A stretch of DNA of 64,000 bases from Kaiparowitsia implicata GSE-PSE-MK54-09C (GTDB lineage Bacteria > Cyanobacteriota > Cyanobacteriia > Elainellales > Elainellaceae). The DNA lies in the NCBI GenBank assembly GCA_019359435.1, contig JAHHHI010000072.1, positions 49,447-113,446 on the forward strand, in the 5' to 3' direction. The notes beneath the pieces are model-generated. The model made no database searches, was not told the DNA's origin, and saw only the letters and a list, made by a program, of their open reading frames with translations. Below, piece by piece: positions 1 through 9,285 of the stretch. Position 1 is the first letter of the stretch, and the number at the start of each line of letters is the position of its first letter. The translations under genes were made by a program, and so were the position numbers.

Positions 1-65
1 GGTCTCTGTTGTTCTAGCGTTTATGGAATGGCGGGATCGCTCCAGACCTTCTCGATACAAACCAC

Positions 66-100
66 AAGAGCCAGCCTGCATACCGCGCAGACTGGCTCTT
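66..100 (-). terminator. Possible terminator hairpin after pntB
   Basis: A 9-bp perfect inverted repeat (AAGAGCCAG / CTGGCTCTT) with a 17-nt loop lies about 90 bases past the pntB stop. No strong T-run follows on either strand, so the terminator call is tentative. The bases before pntB otherwise hold no gene I can support. Confidence 0.4.
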
Positions 101-188
101 AGGGTTTACAACTCACACTAAACCCATGCTACGGGTACGCATGGGCCGCATGGGCACTCGCATTACGTGGAGTTCTACAGACCTTGTT

Positions 189-1607
189 CTACAGGTCCTT
201 AACGGAAGACACCAGCAGACCGACGACCTCTTTGGCGCTGCCAAACAGCATCGCGGTTTTGTCTTTGTAAAACAGTTCATTCTCGATGCCAGAGAAGCCA
301 GCATTCATGCCGCGCTTGATCACAATCGTGTGCTGAGCGCGATCTACTTCTAAAATCGGCATGCCGTAGATGGGGCTGCTCTGATTGTGGCGGGCAGCAG
401 GATTCACCACATCATTTGCCCCAATCACCAGTGCAACATCCGTTCGTTCAAACTCGGGATTGATGTCATCCATATCGTGTAGCTGAGGGTAGGGCACATT
501 GGCCTCTGCGAGCAGCACATTCATGTGACCTGGCATTCGCCCAGCAACGGGATGGATGGCGTACTTGACATCGACCCCAAGCCGCTCTAGCTGGTCGGCA
601 AGTTCTCGCACGGCGTGCTGGGCCTGCGCTACTGCCATGCCATAGCCAGGCACGATGACCACCGAGCGGGCATAGCCTAGCATCATTGCGCCTTCTTCAG
701 CATCGATAGAGCGCACCGTTTTATCCATGGCGCTGTCGCCCGCTGCGCCCCCAGTTGCACTCTGTCCCGAACCAAAGGCGCTAAACAGCACATTGGTAAT
801 GGAGCGGTTCATGGCTTTGCACATAATCTGGGTCAGGATCAAGCCCGATGCCCCGACTAGTGCCCCTGAAATAATCAGCATATTGTTGGCCAGCACAAAG
901 CCCGCCGCACTGGCTGCCAGACCGGAGAAGGAGTTGAGCAGCGAAATCACTACGGGGGTATCGGCACCGCCAATCGGTAGCACAAACAGCAGCCCTAGCA
1001 GCAGAGAGAGCACAATCATGCCCATCAGCACAGGGACACTCTCAGGATGGAGAATTAGATAGACGCTGCCAACCAAGAACGCGGCCACGAGCGTGATGTT
1101 GACGGGCTGCTGCAGGGGGAAGGTGATAGGCGTTCCGGTAATTAAACCCCGCAGCTTCACAAATGCGAGCAGACTGCCGGTGAAAGTGATGCCGCCAATC
1201 AGCACACTCAAGATGATGGTTACTGCGGCATCAAGCGGCAAGCTGCCACTGCTGTGGGTGACGCGCCAGAATTCCCCAATGGCAATCAGCGACGAGGCCG
1301 CGCCGCCAAAGCCGTTGAGCAGGCCAACCATTTCGGGCATGGATGTCATCGCAACGCGGGTTGCCATCACCGCGCCAATGGCGGCACCAATGCCAATGCC
1401 TGCTGCAATCAGGCCGTAGTTCAGCACCTGTTGATCGAGAAGGGTAGCGGCGATCGCCACCAGCATTCCTACTGCGGCCAACCGATTTCCCTGGCGAGCA
1501 GACACGGGCGATCCCAGCTTCTTCAGCCCGAGAATAAACAGAGCAGAGGCGACCAGGTAACTCAGTTGAATGCCCGAGGGCAACCAGAGATTCATGTCCT
1601 GTAGCAT
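189..1607 (-). CDS. pntB: NAD(P) transhydrogenase subunit beta
   Basis: Beta subunit of the proton-translocating transhydrogenase, which uses the proton gradient to drive hydride transfer from NADH to NADP+. The 472 residues match the family length. About 180 N-terminal residues are glycine-rich membrane helices, followed by more helices to about residue 265. The C-terminal soluble NADP(H)-binding domain III carries the GYGMAVAQAQ loop and the GANDVVNPAA motif. The start codon overlaps the pntAb stop by one base (TAATG), implying translational coupling. It is the last gene of a three-gene pnt operon. Identification is secure from sequence alone. Confidence 0.97.
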   Translation of the reverse strand: MLQDMNLWLPSGIQLSYLVASALFILGLKKLGSPVSARQGNRLAAVGMLVAIAATLLDQQVLNYGLIAAGIGIGAAIGAVMATRVAMTSMPEMVGLLNGFGGAASSLIAIGEFWRVTHSSGSLPLDAAVTIILSVLIGGITFTGSLLAFVKLRGLITGTPITFPLQQPVNITLVAAFLVGSVYLILHPESVPVLMGMIVLSLLLGLLFVLPIGGADTPVVISLLNSFSGLAASAAGFVLANNMLIISGALVGASGLILTQIMCKAMNRSITNVLFSAFGSGQSATGGAAGDSAMDKTVRSIDAEEGAMMLGYARSVVIVPGYGMAVAQAQHAVRELADQLERLGVDVKYAIHPVAGRMPGHMNVLLAEANVPYPQLHDMDDINPEFERTDVALVIGANDVVNPAARHNQSSPIYGMPILEVDRAQHTIVIKRGMNAGFSGIENELFYKDKTAMLFGSAKEVVGLLVSSVKDL

Positions 1608-1900
1608 TACGCCTTCACCTCTTTTTTCTTGAACATTTGCAGCATCCGATCCGTTACGAGGAAGCCGCCGACGACATTGATAGTAGCCAGCACCACCGCT
1701 ATCAGTCCCAAAATGACCGACAGGTTTGTGTTGCCTTGCCCAGACACCAGCAAGGCTCCTACTAGGGAGATGCCAGAAATGGCGTTTGAACCTGACATCA
1801 GCGGCGTGTGCAGCGTGGGGGGAATTTTGTTGATCACCTCAAACCCCACAAAGGAGGCCAGAGTAAAGACCACCAACCCGGTGATTAACGTTTCTGACAT
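1607..1900 (-). CDS. pntAb: NAD(P) transhydrogenase subunit alpha, membrane part (PntAb)
   Basis: A 97-residue protein equal to the membrane domain (domain II) found at the C-terminus of the E. coli PntA subunit. Cyanobacteria commonly encode it separately. Three hydrophobic helices are visible, with the SGSNAISGISLVGALL stretch in the middle and a lysine-rich tail (KKKEVKA). It lies between pntAa and pntB. Its stop overlaps the pntB start, while about 100 bases including a perfect hairpin separate it from pntAa. It acts in the plasma or thylakoid membrane with pntAa and pntB. Confidence 0.95.
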   Translation of the reverse strand: MSETLITGLVVFTLASFVGFEVINKIPPTLHTPLMSGSNAISGISLVGALLVSGQGNTNLSVILGLIAVVLATINVVGGFLVTDRMLQMFKKKEVKA

Positions 1901-1950
1901 AAAAGCATGTTCCTATCGATAAGGCATGAATGAATTTAGCTGAATTGATC

Positions 1951-1984
1951 CCATGGAATCGATTCCACTAAATCGATTCCATGG
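1951..1984 (-). promoter_or_regulatory. Intercistronic hairpin in the pnt operon
   Basis: A perfect 14-bp inverted repeat (CCATGGAATCGATT / AATCGATTCCATGG) with a 6-nt loop sits between pntAa and pntAb. No T-run follows, so it is more likely an RNA processing or stability element than a terminator. It could set a different mRNA level for the soluble and membrane subunits (inference). Confidence 0.55.
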
Positions 1985-2003
1985 ATTTGGATGGCTCTGG
2001 ACA

Positions 2004-3164
2004 CTAGCCCACCTGAGCCGGGGCCGTCAGCAGCCCGCGCACGCGTTCGTTGCGGATGTTGTGCTCATGGGTGAGGCAAGCGCCGCTGGTGATTTCATCC
2101 TCAAAGTTGAGGGCGATCGCCCCGTCTTTAACCAGGTGTTGCACCAGAGTCAGCATGTTCTTTGAGAAGGTTTGACTGGCGTGAAAGGGCACCGACGAGG
2201 GCAAGTTAATCGGCCCAATCATGGTGACGCCATGACGGACGACCGTACCGCCGGGTTCAGTACCTTCGCAGTTGCCGCCCTGCTCTGCGGCCAAATCCAC
2301 AATGACTGACCCAGGCTTCATTTGAGCAACCATATCCGCAGTGACCAAGCGGGGTGCAGCACGACCCGGCACCTGTGCAGTGGTGATCACCACATCAGAC
2401 TGCTTCACATGCTCGGCAATGGTTTCTTGGGTGCGCTGCTTTGCGGCATCCGACACTTCGCGGGCATAGCCGCCAGCGGCGACTGTCTCTTCCTCAAGCT
2501 GCACTTCGACAAACTTAGCACCCAAGCTTTGCACTTCGGTTTTCACCGCAGGGCGAATGTCGAACGCTTCTACCACAGCCCCTAGACGCCGGGCCGTGGC
2601 GATCGCCTGCAATCCTGCAACGCCAGCCCCGATAATCAACACTTTTGCTGGGGCAATGGTGCCGGCTGCTGTGGTCAGCATTGGGAAGAACTTCGGCAAC
2701 GCAGCGGCGGCGACCAGCACGGCCTTATAGCCTGCAATCGACGCTTGAGACGACAGCGCATCCATACTCTGAGCCCGACTAATGCGGGGAATTAGCTCCA
2801 TGCTGAAGGCCGTCACATTGCGCGCAGCCAACCGCTGCGCCAAGTGGGGATTGCCCAACGGGTCGAGAAATCCTAACAGCACCGCACCGGGTTTAAGCAT
2901 GTCGGCTTCGTGCTGTCCCGTTTCGCGATCGCGCGGTGGGCTCACCTTGAGCATGACATCGGCGGTGCTCCAGAGTTCATTGATATCTGGCGTGACGGTG
3001 GCACCCGCAGCCCGATAGGCGTCATCGACATAAAAGGAGCGATCGCCTGCACCCGCTTCTACCCAAACCTCTAACCCCTGTTTGACCAAGCGACTTGCAC
3101 CATCCGGCGTCAGCGCGACCCGCCGCTCATTGGCATCTACTTCTTTCGCAACCGCTATTCTCAT
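2004..3164 (-). CDS. pntAa: NAD(P) transhydrogenase subunit alpha, soluble part (PntAa)
   Basis: The 386-residue NAD(H)-binding domain I of transhydrogenase, related to alanine dehydrogenase. The N-terminus MRIAVAKEVDANERRVALTP is typical. A Rossmann motif GAGVAGLQAIATARRLGA lies near residue 177, and the mobile-loop region with TEPGGTV and MIGPINLPS near residues 305-325. The gene ends at the soluble domain, so the membrane part is supplied by pntAb. The start is supported by AAGGAG seven bases upstream of the ATG. It is first in the operon. Confidence 0.96.
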   Translation of the reverse strand: MRIAVAKEVDANERRVALTPDGASRLVKQGLEVWVEAGAGDRSFYVDDAYRAAGATVTPDINELWSTADVMLKVSPPRDRETGQHEADMLKPGAVLLGFLDPLGNPHLAQRLAARNVTAFSMELIPRISRAQSMDALSSQASIAGYKAVLVAAAALPKFFPMLTTAAGTIAPAKVLIIGAGVAGLQAIATARRLGAVVEAFDIRPAVKTEVQSLGAKFVEVQLEEETVAAGGYAREVSDAAKQRTQETIAEHVKQSDVVITTAQVPGRAAPRLVTADMVAQMKPGSVIVDLAAEQGGNCEGTEPGGTVVRHGVTMIGPINLPSSVPFHASQTFSKNMLTLVQHLVKDGAIALNFEDEITSGACLTHEHNIRNERVRGLLTAPAQVG

Positions 3165-3884
3165 GAATTCTCCTTACGTATAGAGTTTGTTTGCGTAGGC
3201 GCAGGCTTGAGGTTGCCGCCCAAACCAGACCGTTTGAGCCATGAACCCTCCTCACGGCTTATGTGCTACGACACAATACAGCAGAATCTTGATGCTGTGG
3301 TTGGGGCGATCGCAGTCGATAGGTTATGGAGCGATGTCCTGAATGCTTTGGTTAAGCAGGCATCATGCGTTCAATCATGCCATGCGCTTAATGATGTAGT
3401 GTCTAAGCTGGTAGAAGCCCAACCCACAACCAGTAGACATCGACGATGGGCAAAACAGGCTAAATGCAAACTTAGTCGTGAATCAAGGTCGTGAATCAGG
3501 AATCGGACTAAGCGGGCTTTTGCTGTGTTTGCAGCAGCAAACTTTACAGCCTCAAACTTTACGCTTATTCAAGAAAGATCCCGCTAGGCTGACGTAAATT
3601 CAAACAATCATTCATGTTTGTTTAAAGTTGCTGCAATGTTTATTGAAATCGTGCATTGTGTCTGCCTAAAATATCGCATTCTATGCTGTCTCTCCCAACA
3701 TTAAGTCAGCATTAAGCCATGGTGAAGCTCGATAGATAGGCTAACGCCCTAGTCTAATCTCGCAACCCGATACCTAATTTTAACGAGTTCATAAATAGGG
3801 CTGCTTGGCTTAGAACGTTCTCTTCGATGCCATTCGCTAAATGCACCGCCCATACAAGCATCACACGAGATCTATTCAGATATG

Positions 3885-3932
3885 GTTCTTAACAACTCGT
3901 TCTTAACAACTCAAAGTTGGATAAAGTTGGAT
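3885..3932. repeat. Two adjacent perfect tandem duplications
   Basis: GTTCTTAACAACTC occurs twice in tandem (3885-3898 and 3899-3912), followed immediately by AAAGTTGGAT twice in tandem (3913-3922 and 3923-3932). All copies are perfect, which points to recent slippage or duplication. No coding role is seen. Confidence 0.9.
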
Positions 3933-4062
3933 TTATACCTAATTTTGCGAATGCAACCCAAGTCTTGCAAGTCGGCTCACCCAGCGGGAAGAGCGTAGTG
4001 CTACATCTCTAATCCCCCTTCAACAATCCCAAGACAGAGTGCATCCCAGTTTTGCAGGTTTG

Positions 4063-4156
4063 CCCTCATCCCCCAGCCCCTTCTCCCGTTTTGGGAGAAG
4101 GGGAGCCGGATTCAAAGTCCCTCTCCCGCCCTGGGAGAGGAATTTAGGGTGAGGGT
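4063..4156 (+). repeat. Dispersed cyanobacterial GC-rich repeat, copy 1
   Basis: The element begins CCCTCATCCCCCAGCCCC and ends with a reverse-complement-like GGTGAGGGT. Between them are two hairpins, CTTCTCCC-GTTTT-GGGAGAAG and CTCTCCC-GCC-CTGGGAGAG. It has the look of a common interspersed repeat of filamentous cyanobacteria. A second, diverged copy lies in opposite orientation at 57885-57990. Confidence 0.8.
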
Positions 4157-4486
4157 TACAACAGTGGGAGCACCTCCAGGACATCGCTTCTCCCGTTCTA
4201 GGAGGATTTTAGGGAGAGTTCTGCAAAAGCAGGATGCACCCAACATTGCTGATTCAATTTAGTTTAGGGACTCTCTACCGCGCTTGCCGCTGGAACTCAG
4301 TTAGGTCGCAAATTCTAACATTCAACATCCTAAGCTGTTGGCTCCAATACATCTTGCAGGTTGACTACCAAAACCAGGCATTATTTCAGGTTGTTTTAAG
4401 AATGAGGGGTTGGTCTCCGGTTGCCCCTCCCAATGTTCCTACATTCCTGATACATCCCTGATCCCCAATCCATGCCCTCCCCACGG

Positions 4487-5746
4487 CTATCCCAAAACCT
4501 GCTCTAGCACCTCAATCAGCCGATCTACTTCGGCTAATGTGTTGTAATGCACCATGCTGACCCGCACCACGCCACCCTGTGCAGCCCAGCCGAGATCATC
4601 CACCAGACGACGCGCGTAAAAGTCACCGTAGCGAATGCCGATGTGATGGGGATCAACCTGGAGGGGAATGGTGCTGCTATGAACCCCAGTCACGCGGAAG
4701 GAGATAGTCGGAACCCGCTGGGTGCGATCGCTCTCCTGATGGCCCACAATCTGCACCTGGGGTTTGGTGCGAAGGTAGCGAAGAAGGCGATCGCTCAAGG
4801 CTTCTTCATGACGGCTTATGAGGTCAAACGCCTGCTCCAATTGCGATCGCAATCCAGAAGCCATCTCAGAGCCATAGTGGTGAGCGGCCAATCCTTGAAG
4901 ATAATCACACAGCCCCACCATGCTGTAGCTCAGCTCAAAATTTACATTTCCCGGCTGAAACTTATAGGGAAGACTCTCATTGCCAATAAAAAAGTGATTC
5001 CACCCTGGCATCAACTCCCAGTGGTGCCGCTTGCCATACAGCACGGCATAGTGTGGCCCATACACCTTATAAAAGCTATAAACATAAAAATCTATATCCA
5101 TCGCCTGCACGTCTACAAGGCGATGGGGAGCATAGGCCACACCATCTACACAAATCATTGCGCCGTAGGCATGGGCTCGGTCGGCAATCTGACGGATGGG
5201 ATTGATGGTGCCGAGGAGGTTCGAGGTGTGGGTTACAGCGACCAGCTTGGTACGGGACGACAGCAGCGCATCTAGATCCGCCAGCTCTAGCGAGAGGCTA
5301 TGGAGATCAACCCGCCAAACCTTAACGACAATTCCCTGCGTTTCCAACTCCATCCAGCAACCAATGTTGGCTTCATGGTCAGAGTTGGTCACAATTACCT
5401 CATCCCCAGGCTGCCACGTCTGGCTGAGGCACCGCGCCAAAATCCTCAACAACAGGCTGGTAGAGCCGCCCATTACCACCTCTGCTGGGTCGGCTGCGTG
5501 CATGAGCGTGGCGATCGCTTGCGCCCCCTGCTGCACCCGCAGCGTAGCCTGTTGCGATATGTCGTATGATGCGCCCAATTGCACATTGGAGGTCAGCAAA
5601 AATTCCGTTAGCCGATCCACCACCGGCTGGAGAATCTGCGATCCCCCGGCGTTGTCCATAAAGATCCAATCCCCAGCCAGTGCCGGAAACTGCTGCCGCA
5701 CATAGTCTAGGTGAAGCGATGGAGCGGACACGGTTGAATCTGGCAT
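4487..5746 (-). CDS. SufS/CsdA-like PLP enzyme lacking the catalytic Cys
   Basis: A class-V aminotransferase-fold protein of the 'cysteine desulfurase-like' family. Family features visible are DNAGGSQ near the N-terminus, HEANIGCW, the THTSNLLGTINP stretch, VDGVAYAPH with the PLP-ring aspartate, and SFYKVYGPH with the Schiff-base lysine. Where SufS/CsdA proteins carry the persulfide cysteine (R-x-G-x-x-C-A), this one reads RYGDFYARR, so genuine cysteine desulfurase activity is doubtful. I chose the ATG at 5746; a TTG 15 codons upstream is possible. It stands alone between spacers. The physiological substrate is unknown. Confidence 0.85.
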   Translation of the reverse strand: MPDSTVSAPSLHLDYVRQQFPALAGDWIFMDNAGGSQILQPVVDRLTEFLLTSNVQLGASYDISQQATLRVQQGAQAIATLMHAADPAEVVMGGSTSLLLRILARCLSQTWQPGDEVIVTNSDHEANIGCWMELETQGIVVKVWRVDLHSLSLELADLDALLSSRTKLVAVTHTSNLLGTINPIRQIADRAHAYGAMICVDGVAYAPHRLVDVQAMDIDFYVYSFYKVYGPHYAVLYGKRHHWELMPGWNHFFIGNESLPYKFQPGNVNFELSYSMVGLCDYLQGLAAHHYGSEMASGLRSQLEQAFDLISRHEEALSDRLLRYLRTKPQVQIVGHQESDRTQRVPTISFRVTGVHSSTIPLQVDPHHIGIRYGDFYARRLVDDLGWAAQGGVVRVSMVHYNTLAEVDRLIEVLEQVLG

Positions 5747-5938
5747 AGCTGCGGAGATGTAGAGGCGAGAGAATGGGATGGAGCAATGCAATGCATCTCA
5801 GTTTAACCCCAGGTTGAGTTGCCTAACAGCCTTAGGCCTTGGCTTAACACACAAAACCGTATGAGCTAGGCGGCATGTCGCGCTATCTGCTCACACGGTT
5901 TCTTTAAACTCGAAACGCTTGCTGTTGGTCTGATGTGG

Positions 5939-6574
5939 CTAGTCGAGCCAGCTCACCCGCACAAAATGCATTGGCTGACCCCAGCGATCGCCCTTGGCAG
6001 AGACATCGGCGATCGCCAGATTGAACGGGATCGCTGTCGTCACATAGCGCTGAGCCAGAGAACCCACATCTGGTGACAGGCTAGCTGCTGTTGCTGCCGC
6101 CATCCCAAAGCCCAGCAACTGACCCAGGGGATCTTTCGGCAACACAACCGTCAGCCCAGCAGCCAGACCCGCCGTCATCAGCATTCCCACTGATAGATTC
6201 GTGCCACAGCGGGGATGGACTGCCAAATTCCACTCGCCGCTCGTCAATCGCTGAAGCGCTACAGCGACAGCCCGCCGCAGATGCTCTGTCTCCACTGCAC
6301 CATAGAGATAAAACCCTTCATCGGTAGACATGCCGCCCCAATCATCGCGGGAGGCACTGCCCTGCGCCACCTGTTGCATCTCCGCTAGCACCCACACCGT
6401 CGCGTGCTCTAGGGCGTGTACTTGGCGCACCATCAACATCTCTTTCAAACCAGGTAAAAAGCCTAGATGTTGAGCAATGTCTGTGTCTTGTGTGGGGCTC
6501 GGGGTAAAGTCAAAGCCAAAAAACTGTGAGGAGGTTGAAGCAGTCATAGGTCGTGCCCTCGTTGGCGTATCCAT
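5939..6574 (-). CDS. DUF6391 family protein
   Basis: A 211-residue protein I recognise as the cyanobacterial DUF6391 family, whose function is unknown. The conserved core begins around LPGLKEMLMVRQVHALEHATVW and includes HPRCGTNLSVG. It is followed by two hydrophobic stretches (MLMTAGLAAGLTVVLP and LLGFGMAAATAASLS) that may be membrane segments. The HALEHA and HPRCGTN motifs contain possible metal ligands, which is an inference. An internal ATG at 6547 has a better-placed GAGGG and may be the true start. Confidence 0.75.
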   Translation of the reverse strand: MDTPTRARPMTASTSSQFFGFDFTPSPTQDTDIAQHLGFLPGLKEMLMVRQVHALEHATVWVLAEMQQVAQGSASRDDWGGMSTDEGFYLYGAVETEHLRRAVAVALQRLTSGEWNLAVHPRCGTNLSVGMLMTAGLAAGLTVVLPKDPLGQLLGFGMAAATAASLSPDVGSLAQRYVTTAIPFNLAIADVSAKGDRWGQPMHFVRVSWLD

Positions 6575-6676
6575 TTACTCTAGCGAAAACCGCTTAAGCA
6601 CGCACATAGCCTCGGTTCACTGCAGCCCAACCGACCTTAGCTTTGTTTCACACTTCAGTGTTCTCGTTGCACGGCG

Positions 6677-7204
6677 TTAGCCCAGCGCCATCGCATCCGA
6701 GCGCCGCAGCACTGCCATGTCTTCGGCATCTAGCTCTGCCGGAGTGCCACTGCGAATCAGTTCGGCAAAATCTTCATTGGGCACCATGATGCAGAGGGCA
6801 TACAGCCGTCCTGGGCCAATGTTTTCGACTTCGTGGGTGCCTTTGGGTGGCACTAACATGCTGTCGCCAGCCCGAATGTTGACGGTTTTGCCGTCGCAGG
6901 TGGCGCGACCTTCGCCCTTGAGCACAAAAAACATTTCGACTGCGAGCTGATGGCGATTCGGCGGCGTTTTGCCGCCCACATCAAAGATTTCGACGCAGTA
7001 GGTCAGAGACATATTCGCCACTGTTGAGTCGAAGACGATGGCTAATCGATTGCTGTCATTGGGGCTAATGCGAAACGCCTGATAATCCATTGGCGTTTTG
7101 AGCACGGGGATCACGCAGATGTCGGTGTCAGAATCCGAGTCAGGGTTTGTCTCGGGTTCGATGTTGCCTGTTAACACAGTCTCAGTGATGAACTCGGTAG
7201 TCAT
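6677..7204 (-). CDS. Cupin domain-containing protein
   Basis: A 175-residue single-domain cupin. Residues about 70-150 hold the two cupin motifs: PNRHQLAVEMFFVLKGEGRA supplies His, Glu and surrounding positions, and PPKGTHEVENIGPG supplies the last histidine. The first 35 residues are acidic and Asp-rich and probably disordered. AGGAG nine bases before the ATG supports the start. It lies 39 bases downstream of the isochorismatase-type gene, probably co-transcribed. It may be a metal-dependent dioxygenase, an isomerase or a small-molecule sensor; the sequence does not decide. Confidence 0.85.
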   Translation of the reverse strand: MTTEFITETVLTGNIEPETNPDSDSDTDICVIPVLKTPMDYQAFRISPNDSNRLAIVFDSTVANMSLTYCVEIFDVGGKTPPNRHQLAVEMFFVLKGEGRATCDGKTVNIRAGDSMLVPPKGTHEVENIGPGRLYALCIMVPNEDFAELIRSGTPAELDAEDMAVLRRSDAMALG

Positions 7205-7243
7205 GAGAATGGCTCCTGACGGGGTAAGTGAGTTGCGGTCGAG

Positions 7244-8044
7244 TTATTTGATTGTGGACAGTAGTGCGGGAGAATCGGCAACAAACCCGAAGCACTGGTT
7301 GACATTGTAGAGAGTGGCCTGCCAGCAAAACTCGGGCGAGGTGGTGGCGGTGCAGTCGCGCAGCAAAATGCAATCGTAACCAAGAAAGTTGGCATCTTGC
7401 AGCGTGGTCATCACACATTGGTCTGCATTGACACCGCCAAAGAACAGGGTAGTTTTTCCTAAATTGCGCAAAATGCTGTCAAGGGGGGTATCCCAAAAGC
7501 CGCTCATGCGGTATTTATCGATGCAGATATCGCTGGGATAAATCTCTAGCTCATCGACCACTGCAGCGGCCCAGCTATCTTTTTGCAGCACGGGGGCGCT
7601 GTTGGTGGGAAGGGGATCGCCTAGCCCGATGCCGTCGCCTGTGGGGTTATAGACATGGCGTGTGGCGGGGTTGATGTTGAGCAGATCGGGACGGTTGCCC
7701 CAATTGACCCACAGAATTGGGATTTGGATACTCCGTAGGGCCGGGAGCAGGACTTGGAGTGGGCCAATGGGCGATCGTGCCGGAGATACATCCACACCAA
7801 TGTGCGCTAGCCAGCCATCGGGATGGCAAAAGTCATTCTGCATGTCGATCACCACGAGTGCCGCCTTCGCCAGATCGAGGTGCAGGGTTTTGCTGTCGGT
7901 CGGCAGGGTGGCCGGTTGGGGTGGCAGCGCCGGACGGGTAATGTCGGCGATCGCCCCATCCACATACCAAGCGTTGGGCGGCGTGCCCAGGGTTTGCAGA
8001 GATTGAGTCATGATGCGGGGTTGAGAAGCAGCTTGGGCATACAT
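7244..8044 (-). CDS. Isochorismatase-family cysteine hydrolase
   Basis: A 266-residue member of the isochorismatase-like cysteine hydrolase superfamily, which includes RutB, biuret hydrolase and N-carbamoyl hydrolases. The catalytic Asp lies in VVIDMQNDF near residue 63, a candidate Lys in IDKYRMSGF, and the nucleophilic Cys in GGVNADQCVMTTL after the conserved turn. Family hydrolases act on amide or ureido bonds. Neighbours RidA upstream and cupin downstream on the same strand, with an amidohydrolase divergent, suggest a ring- or amide-nitrogen catabolic route (inference). An internal ATG at 8011 is an alternative start. Confidence 0.88.
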   Translation of the reverse strand: MYAQAASQPRIMTQSLQTLGTPPNAWYVDGAIADITRPALPPQPATLPTDSKTLHLDLAKAALVVIDMQNDFCHPDGWLAHIGVDVSPARSPIGPLQVLLPALRSIQIPILWVNWGNRPDLLNINPATRHVYNPTGDGIGLGDPLPTNSAPVLQKDSWAAAVVDELEIYPSDICIDKYRMSGFWDTPLDSILRNLGKTTLFFGGVNADQCVMTTLQDANFLGYDCILLRDCTATTSPEFCWQATLYNVNQCFGFVADSPALLSTIK

Positions 8045-8393
8045 CGAACGGTTGGAGAAGTCAGAAGGAGTTCAGAAGGGGTCGCAAGTCCAACTCAATC
8101 TTGGGGGATCACTTGAGAATAAGCAGGGATAAAGCCGCTGAAGATTTGAGCTGAAGGGTCGATAAAGATTGAGTGTTGAGTGTGGGGATCAATTCAATAC
8201 TCAGAGCAACCCTCAGAGCTTAAAACTACAATTCATTCATCCTTGAACGACTGCATTTTAATGATTACGTCAGCATCGTCTTGTCTTAGTGCATAACCCG
8301 CCTTGCATTCCGTATCCCCAGACACTACATTCCAAGACCCTACAGAATTCCTTACCACTGTCATGAGGCATCCTAGAACTCTTAAAAATATTG

Positions 8394-8430
8394 AATGGGT
8401 TGGCACAAGACCCGCTCACGCCAACCCATT
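8394..8430 (-). terminator. Terminator hairpin after the RidA gene
   Basis: A perfect 11-bp inverted repeat (AATGGGTTGGC / GCCAACCCATT) lies 34 bases past the RidA stop. In the minus direction it runs into an AT-rich stretch. If it terminates, RidA is not in one transcript with the isochorismatase gene 350 bases further on. Confidence 0.6.
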
Positions 8431-8463
8431 TCACTGCTTGCGAAAAGCCGCATACCGACTGAT

Positions 8464-8859
8464 TTAGTCAGCGTCACCACAGTACGCAATCACGTCGATT
8501 TCGATATCGCCATAGTCGGCCAGCGCAATGGTGCCGATGGTGGTGCGTCCGGGCAACCGATCTGGCTTAAAGTAGGAGCGATACACTTGGTTCACGGTGT
8601 CAAATTCCCGAAAATCGGTTAAAAAGATTCGGGCCATAACAACGTTGTCTAGGCTGCTGCCACAGTGTTCTAGCACCAGCTTTAGGTTTTCCATCACACG
8701 GGTCGTTTGCTCATCAATGGGGCCACGCACGACTTTGCCCGTGGCAGGGTCTTCGGCAAGCTGTCCAGAGAGAAACAGAAAGTCGCCAGCACGGACAGCA
8801 TGGCTGTAGGGCGCGACGTTGGGTAGAGCACTTTCGGGAAGGGTGATGTAATTCAGCAC
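8464..8859 (-). CDS. RidA family protein (YjgF/YER057c/UK114)
   Basis: A 131-residue RidA-fold protein. Canonical RidA hydrolyses reactive enamine/imine intermediates to ketoacids plus ammonia. Family features are PYSHAVRAGDFLFLSGQLAEDP in the N-terminal half, VMENLKLVLEHCGSSLDNVV in the middle, and the substrate-binding arginine within LPGRTTIG. The start is a GTG with no clear Shine-Dalgarno. It is separated from the isochorismatase gene by about 420 bases containing a hairpin. Given the neighbours it may be a Rut-like accessory (RutC type), but canonical enamine deaminase is equally possible. Confidence 0.92.
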   Translation of the reverse strand: MLNYITLPESALPNVAPYSHAVRAGDFLFLSGQLAEDPATGKVVRGPIDEQTTRVMENLKLVLEHCGSSLDNVVMARIFLTDFREFDTVNQVYRSYFKPDRLPGRTTIGTIALADYGDIEIDVIAYCGDAD

Positions 8860-9285
8860 GGAGACACTCGAATCAAATTTGCAGTACGACTGCTCAATTT
8901 AGCCTGAAAGGGAATCTGTCTGAGTGACTTGATATATCAAGTCACACAACGTTACATACTCAGTCTGAGATAAAACCCGGATCTATTTTCCTGCACGACT
9001 CGAATCTCTACTTTGCTGCCAATATCTTACAATCCAGAAACATCCGGCGTATTGCGGATCACAGGACGGCACGCGCAGAGGCATCAGGTGCCGCAGCAAA
9101 ATTCAAACAGTGCCCTAGTGAAAGAATCTTTTCAATCAGGAGGTTCTGATCAGGGAGTTCCGATTAAGGACTGACGACGGAGTTGTTCTGAGCAACGAGC
9201 GCCAGAGCCGTGGTGCCAACCCGGTTATCCCGCATGGTGCCCGGATGCTAGCTTGACTGGTTTTATTGACGCAGAGGAGCAGAGG

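Larger units (their letters stand above)
3165..4486. other. Gene-poor spacer (1.3 kb)
   Basis: No reading frame here has convincing coding character. A 95-codon frame at 3207-3494 and a 75-codon frame at 4234-4461 match no family I know. The spacer holds back-to-back short tandem duplications at 3885-3932 and a dispersed GC-rich palindromic repeat at 4063-4156. The left part should contain the pnt promoter, which I cannot place. Confidence 0.6.

Noticed and set aside
3207..4461. Open frames in the pnt/PLP spacer
   Set aside because: No family resemblance, no Shine-Dalgarno, and they cross a dispersed repeat and tandem duplications.
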